Assembly (NCBI GenBank): GCA_902796075.1
Contig: CADBNN010000114.1
Coordinates: forward strand, 1-34,435
Direction of reading: 5' to 3'
Source of the DNA: Oscillospiraceae bacterium
GTDB lineage: Bacteria > Bacillota > Clostridia > Oscillospirales > Acutalibacteraceae
DNA: 34,435 bases
Shown one piece after another: positions 1 to 7,972 of the stretch; positions within the stretch are counted from its first letter, which is position 1, and every line of letters begins with the position of its first letter. The notes below the pieces were generated by a model. The model worked only from the letters and a program-made list of their open reading frames with translations. It searched no databases and was not told the DNA's origin. The translations under genes and the position numbers were made by a program.

Positions 1-29
1 ATATGTAAAGAAAGAACAATGATATCAAA

Positions 30-479
30 ATGAGCAGAACAGAGAATGTAGAGTTGACAGTATTATGCCTGATTGAAGACGGCGACAAGATACTGCTTCA
101 AAACAGAGTAAAGAAAGACTGGCGAGGCTACGCACTGCCGGGCGGGCATGTGAAACCCGGAGAATCTTTTGTGGATGCGGTGATCCGCGAGATGAAAGAA
201 GAAACCGGCCTGACGATCCTTGACCCGAGGCTGGTTGGAGTAAAACAATTTCCCTTAGAGAACGGAAGGTATGTCGTCCTCTTGTTTAAGGCCACGCGGT
301 GGTCAGGCAATCTTATCTCATCCGAGGAAGGCCAAATGGAATGGATCAGGTACAGCGACCTTTCCGCAATAAAAACCGTGGATGATTTTGACGATCTACT
401 GAAAGTGATGAACACGCCGGAGCTGACAGAGTTTCAGTATTTGGTCTCGGGGGATGAATGGACTGTATCAATCAAGTAG
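30..479 (+). CDS. Nudix hydrolase (MutT-like)
   Basis: A 149-residue single-domain Nudix protein. The Nudix box lies at residues 39-61 (G39, E45, R53-E54, E57-E58, G60) and fits the G-x5-E-x7-RE-x2-EE-x-G pattern, with the glutamates that bind Mg2+. The family cleaves the diphosphate of nucleoside-diphosphate-X compounds; a MutT-like clean-up role is possible, but the substrate cannot be read from sequence. Length is normal for a stand-alone enzyme. The Shine-Dalgarno is weak (an AAAGAAAG tract about 15 bases upstream), so the ATG at 30 is chosen mainly because the protein begins sensibly there. The next full gene starts about 150 bases later. Base and codon use look more AT-rich than in genes from 2 kb onward, which may indicate a separate origin. 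Confidence 0.88.
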   Translation: MSRTENVELTVLCLIEDGDKILLQNRVKKDWRGYALPGGHVKPGESFVDAVIREMKEETGLTILDPRLVGVKQFPLENGRYVVLLFKATRWSGNLISSEEGQMEWIRYSDLSAIKTVDDFDDLLKVMNTPELTEFQYLVSGDEWTVSIK

Positions 480-504
480 GACGATATTTATGAAGATATA
501 GAAT

Positions 505-615
505 ATGATTCAAGATGTTGATTCATTGGAAGAATATGAAGGCTTTATCGCTGAACTGGCCGGACATCCCTTATTATCCGGCCCTCAGTTTACATACGCA
601 AGCTTGTTGATTTGA
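505..615 (+). pseudogene. Remnant: N-terminal fragment of a GNAT-type acetyltransferase
   Basis: An open frame of 36 codons from ATG 505 to TGA 615. The peptide begins M-I-x-x-V and continues with a LEEYEGFIAEL stretch and a P-x-x-x-x-P-x-F-T-Y segment. From memory, this resembles the first 35 residues of a family of clostridial GNAT proteins (acidic N-terminal helix, then a conserved Pro/Phe segment). It stops just where the body of the enzyme should begin, and no continuation is seen in the other frames before the next gene at 628. There is no good ribosome site. I read it as a decayed or truncated gene. An independent small protein is less likely but not excluded. Confidence 0.4.
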
Positions 616-627
616 GAGGTGGAAAAC

Positions 628-1698
628 ATGCTGAAAGAATACTTGATCCAGAACTGGGCGCTGCTCCTTATAACGGTCGCCTTTGTAATTTTGCTGAAAA
701 CGACTGTGTTTTTAGACAAGAAAACGATCAATCGAATGCTTGTTTTAGTCGCTTCGGTATTTGTTCTTTCTCTTGTTGTTTTTGCAGAGTTTTATTGGAA
801 CGAACTGGATTTGTACCGGGAAGTGAGAACGGTGTTGATCTTTATCCGGTATAGTGCAACGCCCTTTATTCTGGCTATGATCATATACGCTTTGCTGCAA
901 AGGGCACGCTGGTTCGTGTTTGTGCCGGCCGTGATTTTTGCAGTTGTTAATTTTGCTTCTATTTACACGGGCGTTGTATTTCGCATCAGCGACGCCAACG
1001 TGCTGCAGCGCGGTCCGCTGGGATATTTGCCCTTCGTGGCTGTGGGCCTTTATTGCCTGGTTGTGGTTATCACCCTGTTTCGGCAAAGCAACCGGCAGGC
1101 GGTCGAGATCATACCCATCGTGTTTTTGTGCGTTGCGTTTGCGTCCGGGCTGGTTTTGCCGTTTGTGTTAGGCAAAGATTACGCCAAGATCTTTTGCACA
1201 ACCATCATTATTGCCCTGTTCGTTTATTATGTGTTTTCCATTTTGCAGATGACCAGCAAGGACGCGCTGACAGGTTTGCTGAACCGCCAGGCTTATTATG
1301 CTGCGGTGGATGACAACACGAAAAACATCACGGGTGTTGTATCGATTGATATGAACGGGCTTAAAGTGATCAACGACCGTGATGGACACGCTGCAGGAGA
1401 CGAAGCCCTGAAAACGCTGGCCCGCTGCTTTTTGCGCGCTGGAAAGAACAAACAGACGGTATATCGTGTAGGCGGCGATGAGTTTGTGGCCGTGTTTCGC
1501 CGGGCGTCTGAAGATGAGATAAAGCAGTTTATTGCGTGCGTTAAACGGAATGTAGCCGAAACGCCATACAGTTGCGCCGTTGGTTACAGTTGGGCTGACG
1601 ACGCAGCCAAAACGGTAGACGAAATGCTCAAGGAATCGGACCGCATGATGTATTCCGACAAAGCTTCTTATTATTCGCAGCTTGAACGCTCCCTATAA
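628..1698 (+). CDS. Membrane-bound GGDEF protein, probable diguanylate cyclase
   Basis: 356 residues from ATG 628. A GTG at 619 would add three residues, but the Shine-Dalgarno GAGAGGTG (614-621) is correctly placed for 628. The N-terminal ~200 residues form about seven hydrophobic segments. A GGDEF domain follows, opening with DALTGLLNR and carrying an intact GGDEF signature at residues 282-286. The family joins two GTP into cyclic di-GMP at the inner face of the membrane, and the membrane part is presumably the sensor. The product-inhibition site (RxxD) is not preserved: a Gln stands where the Asp is expected, so feedback inhibition is probably weak or absent. The next gene encodes an HD-GYP protein, the opposing activity, which supports a signalling pair. 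Diguanylate cyclase is the best reading, but another cyclic dinucleotide is possible. Confidence 0.88.
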   Translation: MLKEYLIQNWALLLITVAFVILLKTTVFLDKKTINRMLVLVASVFVLSLVVFAEFYWNELDLYREVRTVLIFIRYSATPFILAMIIYALLQRARWFVFVPAVIFAVVNFASIYTGVVFRISDANVLQRGPLGYLPFVAVGLYCLVVVITLFRQSNRQAVEIIPIVFLCVAFASGLVLPFVLGKDYAKIFCTTIIIALFVYYVFSILQMTSKDALTGLLNRQAYYAAVDDNTKNITGVVSIDMNGLKVINDRDGHAAGDEALKTLARCFLRAGKNKQTVYRVGGDEFVAVFRRASEDEIKQFIACVKRNVAETPYSCAVGYSWADDAAKTVDEMLKESDRMMYSDKASYYSQLERSL

Positions 1699-1703
1699 AG
1701 CGG

Positions 1704-1752
1704 TAAAAAAACGTTGCTGCAGAAAAAAGGTTTGTGCAGCGTTTCAATTCAA
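1704..1752 (+). terminator. Possible weak intrinsic terminator or mRNA hairpin
   Basis: After the GGDEF gene, AAACG-TT-GCTGCA and TGCAGCGTTT can pair as a bulged stem, followed by a loose T-rich run rather than a clean U-tract. It may attenuate transcription into the HD-GYP gene or simply be an intergenic mRNA hairpin. Low confidence. Confidence 0.3.
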
Positions 1753-1784
1753 TATTTTATTAACGCAACAAGGAGGTCAGCCAC

Positions 1785-3152
1785 GTGAACCCTACAAACA
1801 CAGCACCGGCAAAGCACCGCCATTTGATCATTATGCTTTTATTGGCGTTGCTGATGATATTGACCGTTGCCGCTATCGTGACGACCAGTGTGATCATTCT
1901 TAACCGCACGACTCGCGAGCATCGCACCCAAATCATTGAAAACACCGCAAAGCTCGCCGCCACACGTATTGACGGCGACAAAGTGAACGGCTGGCTGCAA
2001 AACGGTAAAGACGAGGCGTATAAAGAAACGGCCGACGTGCTGGAGAGCATTATGCATAACACACCGTTTTTGCAATTCCTTTATGTGTATCAAATCAAAG
2101 AAGACGGGTGCCACGTTGTGTTCGATTTTGACTCGGTAGATGAGGAAACCGGCGAGACGGTAGAAGCCAGCGAACTTGGTGATTTGATTGAGTTTGACGA
2201 AAGTTGGGCGGGGCTGATCCCCACCTTGCTGGCCGGCGGCGAAGTGGACACCGTCGAAACAAGGGACACCTACGGCTGGTTGTTAACACGCTATGAGCCC
2301 ATTACTGACGCTAACGGCAAATGCGTTTGCTATGTGGGCGCTGATCTTTCGATGAAAGGCGTGCATGATTATGTGGCCGGTTATATCGTTCGCATCACTG
2401 TGATTGCCGCCGTTTTTTTGCTGGGCTGTTTTGTGTTGGGCATGCGGCTGTATATGGGCGCGCGCCGTGCGGATGAAATGGACAGCCTGATAGAACGGCA
2501 ACGGCGAGACAAGCAACTCACGCGCGAGATCATTGAAGCCTTTGCGAAAGTGGTGGACCTGAAGGATACATACACCCAGGGCCATTCGTTCCGTGTGGCA
2601 AAATATACCGAAATGCTGGCCCGCGAATTGGGCTGTGACGACGAAACGGTGGAAAAATATCACAACATTGCGCTTATGCACGATATCGGCAAGGTGGGCA
2701 TTCCGGACAGCGTTTTGAACAAACCCGGCAAGCTGACCGATGAAGAATATAACCTGATCAAGTCTCACACATCTCGTGGGTATGAAGCGCTGGAAAACAT
2801 CAGCCTCATGCCGGAAATCGCCGTTGGCGCCCACGCCCACCACGAGCGGCCGGACGGCAAGGGGTATCCCCTGGGATTGACCGAGGCGGAAATACCGCGG
2901 GTGGCGCAGATCATTGCCGTGGCGGATTGCTTTGACGCCATGTATTCCAACCGGCCGTACCGTTCGCGTATGAATTATGAAAAGGTCGTTTCTATCATTC
3001 AGGAGGTTTCGGGCACGCAATTAACGCCCGACGTGGTAGACGCGTTTTTGCGGTTGGTGGAAAAAGGCGAATTTCGTGATCCGGACGACCACGGCGGCGG
3101 CAGTATGGAATCTATAGAAAACATTCATAGCGACCAGAAGACAGGTATTTAG
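1785..3152 (+). CDS. Membrane sensor HD-GYP phosphodiesterase
   Basis: 455 residues: a transmembrane helix at about 14-38, an extracytoplasmic region of ~165 residues (PAS/Cache-like sensor, inferred from position), a second helix at about 206-226, and a cytoplasmic HD-GYP domain. The domain has the HD pair and HDIGK at 299-303 and the hallmark HHERPDGKGYP at 352-362. This family opens and degrades cyclic di-GMP (or related dinucleotides) with a bimetal centre. The start ATG is preceded by AAGGAGGT, a near-perfect ribosome site. It lies 86 bases after the GGDEF gene, so synthesis and breakdown of the same messenger are probably controlled together. The sensed ligand is unknown. The C-terminal ~25 residues after the domain are polar and without recognisable features. 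Confidence 0.9.
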   Translation: MNPTNTAPAKHRHLIIMLLLALLMILTVAAIVTTSVIILNRTTREHRTQIIENTAKLAATRIDGDKVNGWLQNGKDEAYKETADVLESIMHNTPFLQFLYVYQIKEDGCHVVFDFDSVDEETGETVEASELGDLIEFDESWAGLIPTLLAGGEVDTVETRDTYGWLLTRYEPITDANGKCVCYVGADLSMKGVHDYVAGYIVRITVIAAVFLLGCFVLGMRLYMGARRADEMDSLIERQRRDKQLTREIIEAFAKVVDLKDTYTQGHSFRVAKYTEMLARELGCDDETVEKYHNIALMHDIGKVGIPDSVLNKPGKLTDEEYNLIKSHTSRGYEALENISLMPEIAVGAHAHHERPDGKGYPLGLTEAEIPRVAQIIAVADCFDAMYSNRPYRSRMNYEKVVSIIQEVSGTQLTPDVVDAFLRLVEKGEFRDPDDHGGGSMESIENIHSDQKTGI

Positions 3153-3185
3153 GCAGACATTTTTTGTGTAGGAGAATGGTATAAA

Positions 3186-4640
3186 ATGGTTTCCTTAGCG
3201 ATTTCTTTTGTGGTGTTGATCGTTGGCTATTTGGTATACGGAAGAATAACGGAAAAAATATTTGCTCCGGATGATCGTCAAACGCCTGCGATCGCCATCA
3301 ATGACGGCGTGGACTGCGTACCCATGGCAAAATGGAAGGCGTTTTTGGTGCAGCTGCTCAATATTGCCGGCACGGGACCGATTTTCGGCGCGCTGATGGG
3401 CGCTGTGTTCGGGCCGGTGGTGTTTTTGTGGATCGTTTTCGGCTCCATTTTAGGCGGCGCCGTGCACGATTACATGAGCGGCATGATCAGCGCCCGGCAC
3501 GGCGGCGCGTCTATCGCCGAACTGTCCGGCCATTATTTGGGCGGTGTGGTCAAATGGATCATGCGGATCTTTTCGGTGGTCTTGCTGGTGCTGTGCGGCA
3601 CGGTTTTCGTTACCAGTCCCGCCAGCCTGCTTGACCGGCTTACGCCCGCCTGGATGAACGGCACATTTTGGGCGATCGTTATTTTAGCATATTATTTATT
3701 GGCCACATTGCTGCCGATCGATAAATTGATCGGCCGGCTGTATCCCGTGTTCGGCGTGCTGCTGATCGTGATGGCCGGGGCGGCTATGGGCGGCATTATT
3801 TTTTCGGGCGGTCGGTATACGATCCCGGAATTGTCTTTGCAGAACCTGCATCCGGACGGCACGCCTGTGTGGCCTTATATGTTCATCACGGTGGCTTGCG
3901 GTGCGGTTTCGGGCTTCCATGCAACCCAGTCGCCCATGATAGCCAAATGTATCCGATCGGAAAAAGAGGGCAGAGCCGTGTTTTACGGCGCCATGATCGG
4001 CGAATCGGTGATCGCGCTGGTTTGGGCCGCGGCCGGCGTGGCGTTTTACGGCACGACGCAGTTGCTGAGCGAAGCGCTCAAGGGCGGTGCGGCAAATGCG
4101 GTGTATGAAATCTCCACCGGCGTGCTGGGCGGCGTTGGCGGTGTGCTGGCGATCGCCGGCGTGATCGTTTGTCCCATCACATCGGGCGATACCGCGTTTC
4201 GAAGCGCCCGGTTGATTCTGGCCGAAACGTTTCATCTGGACCAGACTAAAATCAGAAACCGGCTGCTTATTACCATTCCGCTGTTAGCCGTTGGTGGTTT
4301 GCTAACCTGGTTTGCCGTTGTGAATGATAACGGCTTTCAAACCATTTGGCGGTATTTTTCCTGGAGCAACCAAACCCTTGCCATGATCGCCCTGTGGGTA
4401 GCCACTGCTTATTTGTTAAAAAATGGCAAATACCGGTTCGGCTCTTTGTTAACGGCATTTCCCGCGACGTTTATGACGGCGGTGAGTATTACGTATCTTT
4501 TAATGGCCCAGGAAGGTTTTCGTCTCAACCAACTTGTTTCCTACATAGCCGGCGCCGCAGCAGCGGCGGTGCTGTTTGCTTATTATCTTTATATGTTGCT
4601 GCAAAGGATCCGCGCCGGCCACGCCGCGCAAACGGTGTAA
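3186..4640 (+). CDS. CstA-family carbon starvation transporter
   Basis: 484 residues, highly hydrophobic, with roughly a dozen membrane segments. The N-terminal third shows the CstA-family signature: a helix, then a hydrophilic loop containing NDGVD and P-x-x-K, then the conserved NIAGTGPIFGALMGAVFGP block, and later GGAVHDYMSGM. The family was named for peptide uptake on carbon starvation; characterised relatives (BtsT, CstA) import pyruvate. The length fits the short Firmicutes form rather than the ~700-residue E. coli proteins. The start ATG at 3186 has an AGGAGAATG site about 7 bases upstream. No two-component sensor (BtsS/R-like) is adjacent. It lies between the HD-GYP gene and the NapH-like gene; substrate is inferred only. 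Confidence 0.88.
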   Translation: MVSLAISFVVLIVGYLVYGRITEKIFAPDDRQTPAIAINDGVDCVPMAKWKAFLVQLLNIAGTGPIFGALMGAVFGPVVFLWIVFGSILGGAVHDYMSGMISARHGGASIAELSGHYLGGVVKWIMRIFSVVLLVLCGTVFVTSPASLLDRLTPAWMNGTFWAIVILAYYLLATLLPIDKLIGRLYPVFGVLLIVMAGAAMGGIIFSGGRYTIPELSLQNLHPDGTPVWPYMFITVACGAVSGFHATQSPMIAKCIRSEKEGRAVFYGAMIGESVIALVWAAAGVAFYGTTQLLSEALKGGAANAVYEISTGVLGGVGGVLAIAGVIVCPITSGDTAFRSARLILAETFHLDQTKIRNRLLITIPLLAVGGLLTWFAVVNDNGFQTIWRYFSWSNQTLAMIALWVATAYLLKNGKYRFGSLLTAFPATFMTAVSITYLLMAQEGFRLNQLVSYIAGAAAAAVLFAYYLYMLLQRIRAGHAAQTV

Positions 4641-4664
4641 CACGGCAAAAAGGGAAGTGTTCGC

Positions 4665-5483
4665 TTGAAACGATACGCAATGCCGGTGTTGCTGTTTTTG
4701 CTTTTTGAAAGCATTGCAGTGGCACTGTGGCTTACGAAAAACAATATTTTTTACTTATTTAACTTCAGTTATATCGGCCTTTCCCTTTCGCTGGGCGTGC
4801 TGTTGTTTATGCGCCGTTACCGTCATGCGCGACGGGTGGTGCAGTTGCTGGTGGGCTTGTATATGCTGCTTTATTTGGGCCTGATATGCCGCGAAAACAT
4901 GCAAATTGAAGGATTTTGGTATTACCTGTTTACCGGTGTGTTTGAAGCGGCCACCATCCATTACGCGGTCGCCAAAATTTTCGGTCCGCTGATTTTTGGC
5001 CGCGGCTGGTGCGGCTATGCTTGCTGGACGGCCATGGTGCTGGATTTTTTGCCCTATAAAACGCCCGCCGGGCCGCGCAAACCCATCGGCTGGCTGCGCT
5101 ACGTTACCTTTGCCGCTTCTCTCGTTTTTGTTGCGGCGCTGTTTTTAGCCCATGTGGGAAATATAGAACGCATTATGTTTTGGGCCTTTGTAGGCGGTAA
5201 CGTGTTGTATTACGCGGTTGGCATAGCGCTTGCCGTTGTGTGTAAAGATAACCGCGCCTTTTGTAAATATCTGTGTCCCGTTACGGTGCTGCTAAAACCC
5301 ATGAGTTATTTTTCGCTGGTACGCATTACCTGCAACAAAGAAAAATGCATTTCCTGCGGCAAGTGCAAACGGGTTTGCCCCATGGACGTGGATATGACCG
5401 ACAACAGTCGGCGACGGCAAAACGGGACAGAGTGCATTTTGTGTTTGGAATGTGTGAAACATTGCCCGAAAAACGCCCTTTGA
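4665..5483 (+). CDS. NapH/CcoG-like membrane protein with two 4Fe-4S clusters
   Basis: 272 residues. It has about five membrane helices, a WCGYACW motif after the third or fourth helix, a later FCKYLCP motif, then a cytoplasmic ferredoxin module. The module has two clusters of the C-x2-C-x2-C-x3-CP type (CISCGKCKRVCP and CILCLECVKHCP) near the C-terminus. This layout is typical of NapH/MauN/RdxA-type electron carriers, which pass electrons between the membrane quinone pool and soluble partners. The start is TTG 4665 with AGGGAAG about 10 bases upstream; an ATG at 4680 is a possible alternative. No reductase, Rnf or Nap gene adjoins it, so the partner is unknown. Confidence 0.82.
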   Translation: MKRYAMPVLLFLLFESIAVALWLTKNNIFYLFNFSYIGLSLSLGVLLFMRRYRHARRVVQLLVGLYMLLYLGLICRENMQIEGFWYYLFTGVFEAATIHYAVAKIFGPLIFGRGWCGYACWTAMVLDFLPYKTPAGPRKPIGWLRYVTFAASLVFVAALFLAHVGNIERIMFWAFVGGNVLYYAVGIALAVVCKDNRAFCKYLCPVTVLLKPMSYFSLVRITCNKEKCISCGKCKRVCPMDVDMTDNSRRRQNGTECILCLECVKHCPKNAL

Positions 5484-5521
5484 CCACATTGGTTTAAGCG
5501 AGGATAAAGGAGAATTGCTTT

Positions 5522-6571
5522 ATGAAACAACTCGTGGCTATTCTTTTGTGCGCGGCCATACTCACCGCGCTGTTTTCCGCCTGCGGTCCGGCGCGCGAGA
5601 CCGTTTCTGCGCCGGAAGCACCCGCTTCGCAAACCGAGTCGCCGCAAACCACATCTTCGCAAACGCAGAATAAACCGGCGCAACAACCGGCGTTTGCTTT
5701 TCAACCAAAGGTCGCTTCGGTTTATTTGTATGAAGTGTGCGGCGAAGATATGGTACAAACCTGGTTTAATATTGTAGACGCAGTGCTGGCGGGCGAAGAT
5801 TCGTTTGCCTGCCCCGATCAGGAAACGTACGATTGGACAATTTATCAGTTTACCGACCGGTGCTTTCCGTGCTTTGACGGCTTGTTTCGTGCGGATGTTG
5901 ATCGCCCGGTGGAAAACGGCGTTGGTCATTTGCTGTATACGTCTACTAAAGAAGAGCGCGAAGCCAAAATTGCCGCGTTTGAAGAATTGGTCGTGGATAT
6001 TATCAACAAAACCATAAAACCCGAATACACCGACATTGAAAAGGCCTTGGCCTTATACAAGTATTTTTGTGATACTTACCGGTACGATTATGATACGTAT
6101 AGAAGAATGGAAGAGGAAAGCGTGGATTACCTGAGTTCGTATCGCCTGTTGACGACCGGGACGGGCGTGTGCCAGGAAATTTCCTCCGCCTATTCGTATT
6201 TGCTTATGCAAGTGGGGGTGGACGCCACCATTATGATGGGCGATTGGCACCAGTGGTCGTATGTGCGCATGAACGGCAAAAATTATCACATTGATCCCAC
6301 CTTCGCCCTTGAAAGCAACGATTCTTTGGAATTCTTTATGATGAACGATGAAAAGCGCGACGAAACATATCCGTCTGACCGGCATATTATCGTGGGCGCT
6401 TACACGCAGGAACACGAGCACCCCGACTACGTTGCGGACGACGACACCTTCCGTCCGATTTGGAACGCATTTTACGAGCGTTTTGATCACGCCGCTCACT
6501 TGATCCACGGCTATACGCTGGATGATAACGGCGAGTCTGTGCCCATGACGTTTGATTACGCCGGCTTTTAA
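5522..6571 (+). CDS. Transglutaminase-like lipoprotein
   Basis: 349 residues. A lipoprotein signal peptide ends in LFSAC (lipobox cysteine at residue 20-21), followed by a low-complexity Ser/Thr/Pro/Gln linker to about residue 60. It should be anchored on the outer face of the membrane. The C-terminal half holds a transglutaminase-like core with Cys217 (GTGVCQE), His243 (HQW) and Asp258 (YHIDPT), the order and spacing of the catalytic triad. Such proteins are thought to be cysteine proteases or amide-bond-modifying enzymes acting at the envelope; the substrate is unknown. An AAAGGAG site precedes the ATG. It stands between unrelated genes with short gaps, so context gives no further clue. Confidence 0.85.
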   Translation: MKQLVAILLCAAILTALFSACGPARETVSAPEAPASQTESPQTTSSQTQNKPAQQPAFAFQPKVASVYLYEVCGEDMVQTWFNIVDAVLAGEDSFACPDQETYDWTIYQFTDRCFPCFDGLFRADVDRPVENGVGHLLYTSTKEEREAKIAAFEELVVDIINKTIKPEYTDIEKALALYKYFCDTYRYDYDTYRRMEEESVDYLSSYRLLTTGTGVCQEISSAYSYLLMQVGVDATIMMGDWHQWSYVRMNGKNYHIDPTFALESNDSLEFFMMNDEKRDETYPSDRHIIVGAYTQEHEHPDYVADDDTFRPIWNAFYERFDHAAHLIHGYTLDDNGESVPMTFDYAGF

Positions 6572-6608
6572 CAGCGCGTGGCAACCGCATTTGTAAGGAG
6601 ACTTTTCG

Positions 6609-6932
6609 ATGGCAACCAGCAAACAGTATTTGGCATTTATTATGGACCAGTTGGCTTCGCTGGACGACGTGAGTTACCGCGCCATGATGGGCGAATACGT
6701 TTTGTATTATCGCGGTAAAATATTCGGCGGCCTGTATGACGACCGGCTGTTGATAAAACCGGTCGACGCCGCCTTGACGCTGCTGCCCAACGCGCCGTTA
6801 GAAAAGCCCTATGAAGGGGCAAAACCGATGGTGTTGGTGGAAGATGTGGACGATTCTTCTTTTTTGGCCATGTTGGTTGACGCAATGGCCGGCGAACTGC
6901 CGCCGCCAAAGCAAAAGAAAAAAGCGACCTGA
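6609..6932 (+). CDS. TfoX N-terminal domain protein
   Basis: 107 residues consisting only of a TfoX N-terminal domain. The markers are an early helix, the RAMMGEY segment with the following YYRGK strand, the GLYDDRLLIK turn and the P-YEGAKPM stretch. In gamma-proteobacteria TfoX/Sxy activates competence genes with CRP. The stand-alone N-domain found in many Firmicutes has no established function, so a competence role should not be assumed. The last residues are a lysine-rich tail. AAGGAGA precedes the ATG by about 8 bases. Its neighbours are the lipoprotein gene and msrA. Confidence 0.85.
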   Translation: MATSKQYLAFIMDQLASLDDVSYRAMMGEYVLYYRGKIFGGLYDDRLLIKPVDAALTLLPNAPLEKPYEGAKPMVLVEDVDDSSFLAMLVDAMAGELPPPKQKKKAT

Positions 6933-6997
6933 CGGGCGTCCTGCGCGGCAAAACTGCGGTGTGCGCAACCGATCTGTAAGGGAGGCAAGAAACGCAA

Positions 6998-7486
6998 ATG
7001 AAAACGATATACCTGGCCGGTGGATGCTTTTGGGGCACCCAAAAGTTTTTTGACCAATTTGCCGGCGTTGTTTCTACACAAGCGGGCTATGCCAACGGCA
7101 AAACCGCGGCGCCCACGTATGAAGAGGTGTGCGCCGGCAGCGACCATGCCGAAACGGTCAAAATCGAATTTGACGAATCAGTCATTTCGGTGGCCGACTT
7201 GCTGCGGTACTATTTTTTGACCATCGACCCGCTGTCGGTCAACCGGCAGGGGGGCGACGTCGGGCGCCAGTACCGCACCGGTATTTATTATACCGACGCT
7301 TCGCTGCTGCCCGCCATTCAGGCCGCCGTTCAGGCGCAAGAGCAAAAATGCGGCGGACCGCTTGCGGTGGAGGTGACCGGGCTGGAACAGTTTTATCCGG
7401 CTGAAGAGTATCATCAAAAGTATTTAGATAAACATCCCGGCGGATATTGCCATATTCCCCGGCATTTACTGCACATGCAGCAGTAA
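6998..7486 (+). CDS. msrA: Peptide methionine-S-sulfoxide reductase MsrA
   Basis: 162 residues, the usual single-domain MsrA size. It reduces the S-epimer of methionine sulfoxide in proteins, with thioredoxin as final donor. The catalytic cysteine is Cys10 in GGCFWG. The general-acid glutamate (E. coli Glu94) corresponds to Glu52 in DHAE, and the N-R-Q-G-G-D-x-G-R-Q-Y-R segment is present. A single C-terminal cysteine in GGYCHI is the probable resolving residue. One oddity: the residue after GCFWGx is Gln (Q15) where most family members have Glu. That position is not the catalytic glutamate, so activity is expected. An AAGGGAGG site lies about 12 bases before the ATG. No msrB is fused or adjacent. 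Confidence 0.93.
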   Translation: MKTIYLAGGCFWGTQKFFDQFAGVVSTQAGYANGKTAAPTYEEVCAGSDHAETVKIEFDESVISVADLLRYYFLTIDPLSVNRQGGDVGRQYRTGIYYTDASLLPAIQAAVQAQEQKCGGPLAVEVTGLEQFYPAEEYHQKYLDKHPGGYCHIPRHLLHMQQ

Positions 7487-7503
7487 TCGTAAAGGAGAAT
7501 TGT

Positions 7504-7959
7504 ATGATACAAATCCAAAAAGCCGCTTTAACGCCGCAAATCCGGCAGCAGCTCATCGCCCTTTCGGAGCAGTGGGTAAAAGAAGATTGCTCGTTCGGTA
7601 TGCGGGCAAACACGGCGGAAGACCTGCGGGAGCCTTGCTTTGTGGCGCTGGACGGATCGCAGGTGGTCGGCTACGGATTCGGACATTTTTACACCCGCGA
7701 AACCGCCAATTCGTACATTCCGGTGGGTGCTTCCTGTTTCGATGTGGATGAATTGTACGTACTGCCCGCCTACCGTTCACAGGGCATTGGCCGGCAGTTG
7801 TTTGCGCGTTTGGAACAAGAAGCTGCCGCCGGGGCTGACTACATCACCCTGGCGACCTCCACGAAGGATTACGAACGTGTGCTGTCGTTTTACACCCGGC
7901 AAGCCGATATGGTGTTCCATTCGGCGTTTTTGATCAAAAAGACGCACCCCGACCGGTGA
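7504..7959 (+). CDS. GNAT family N-acetyltransferase
   Basis: 151 residues. ATG 7504 is chosen because AAAGGAG lies 7 bases upstream; a longer reading from 7447 would run inside msrA. The GNAT core is clear: the strand VDELYVLPAYR leads into the acetyl-CoA pyrophosphate loop RSQGIGRQL, followed by a helix and the late LATSTKDYERVLSFYTR segment with its aromatic residue. The family transfers an acetyl group from acetyl-CoA to an amine; the substrate is not predictable here. It lies 17 bases after msrA and 13 bases before another GNAT-containing gene, so the three are probably co-transcribed. Confidence 0.88.
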   Translation: MIQIQKAALTPQIRQQLIALSEQWVKEDCSFGMRANTAEDLREPCFVALDGSQVVGYGFGHFYTRETANSYIPVGASCFDVDELYVLPAYRSQGIGRQLFARLEQEAAAGADYITLATSTKDYERVLSFYTRQADMVFHSAFLIKKTHPDR

Positions 7960-7972
7960 GAAAGGAAACTAC

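Noticed and set aside
5480..5508. TTGACC with 17-base spacing to GATAAA before the lipoprotein gene
   Set aside because: The transcript would start at or after the ribosome site, so it could not give a translatable message.
6998..7042. Loss of the catalytic glutamate in MsrA (GCFWGTQ)
   Set aside because: The glutamate that matters (E. coli Glu94) is in the HAE motif and is present (Glu52); the Gln15 change affects a conserved but different position.
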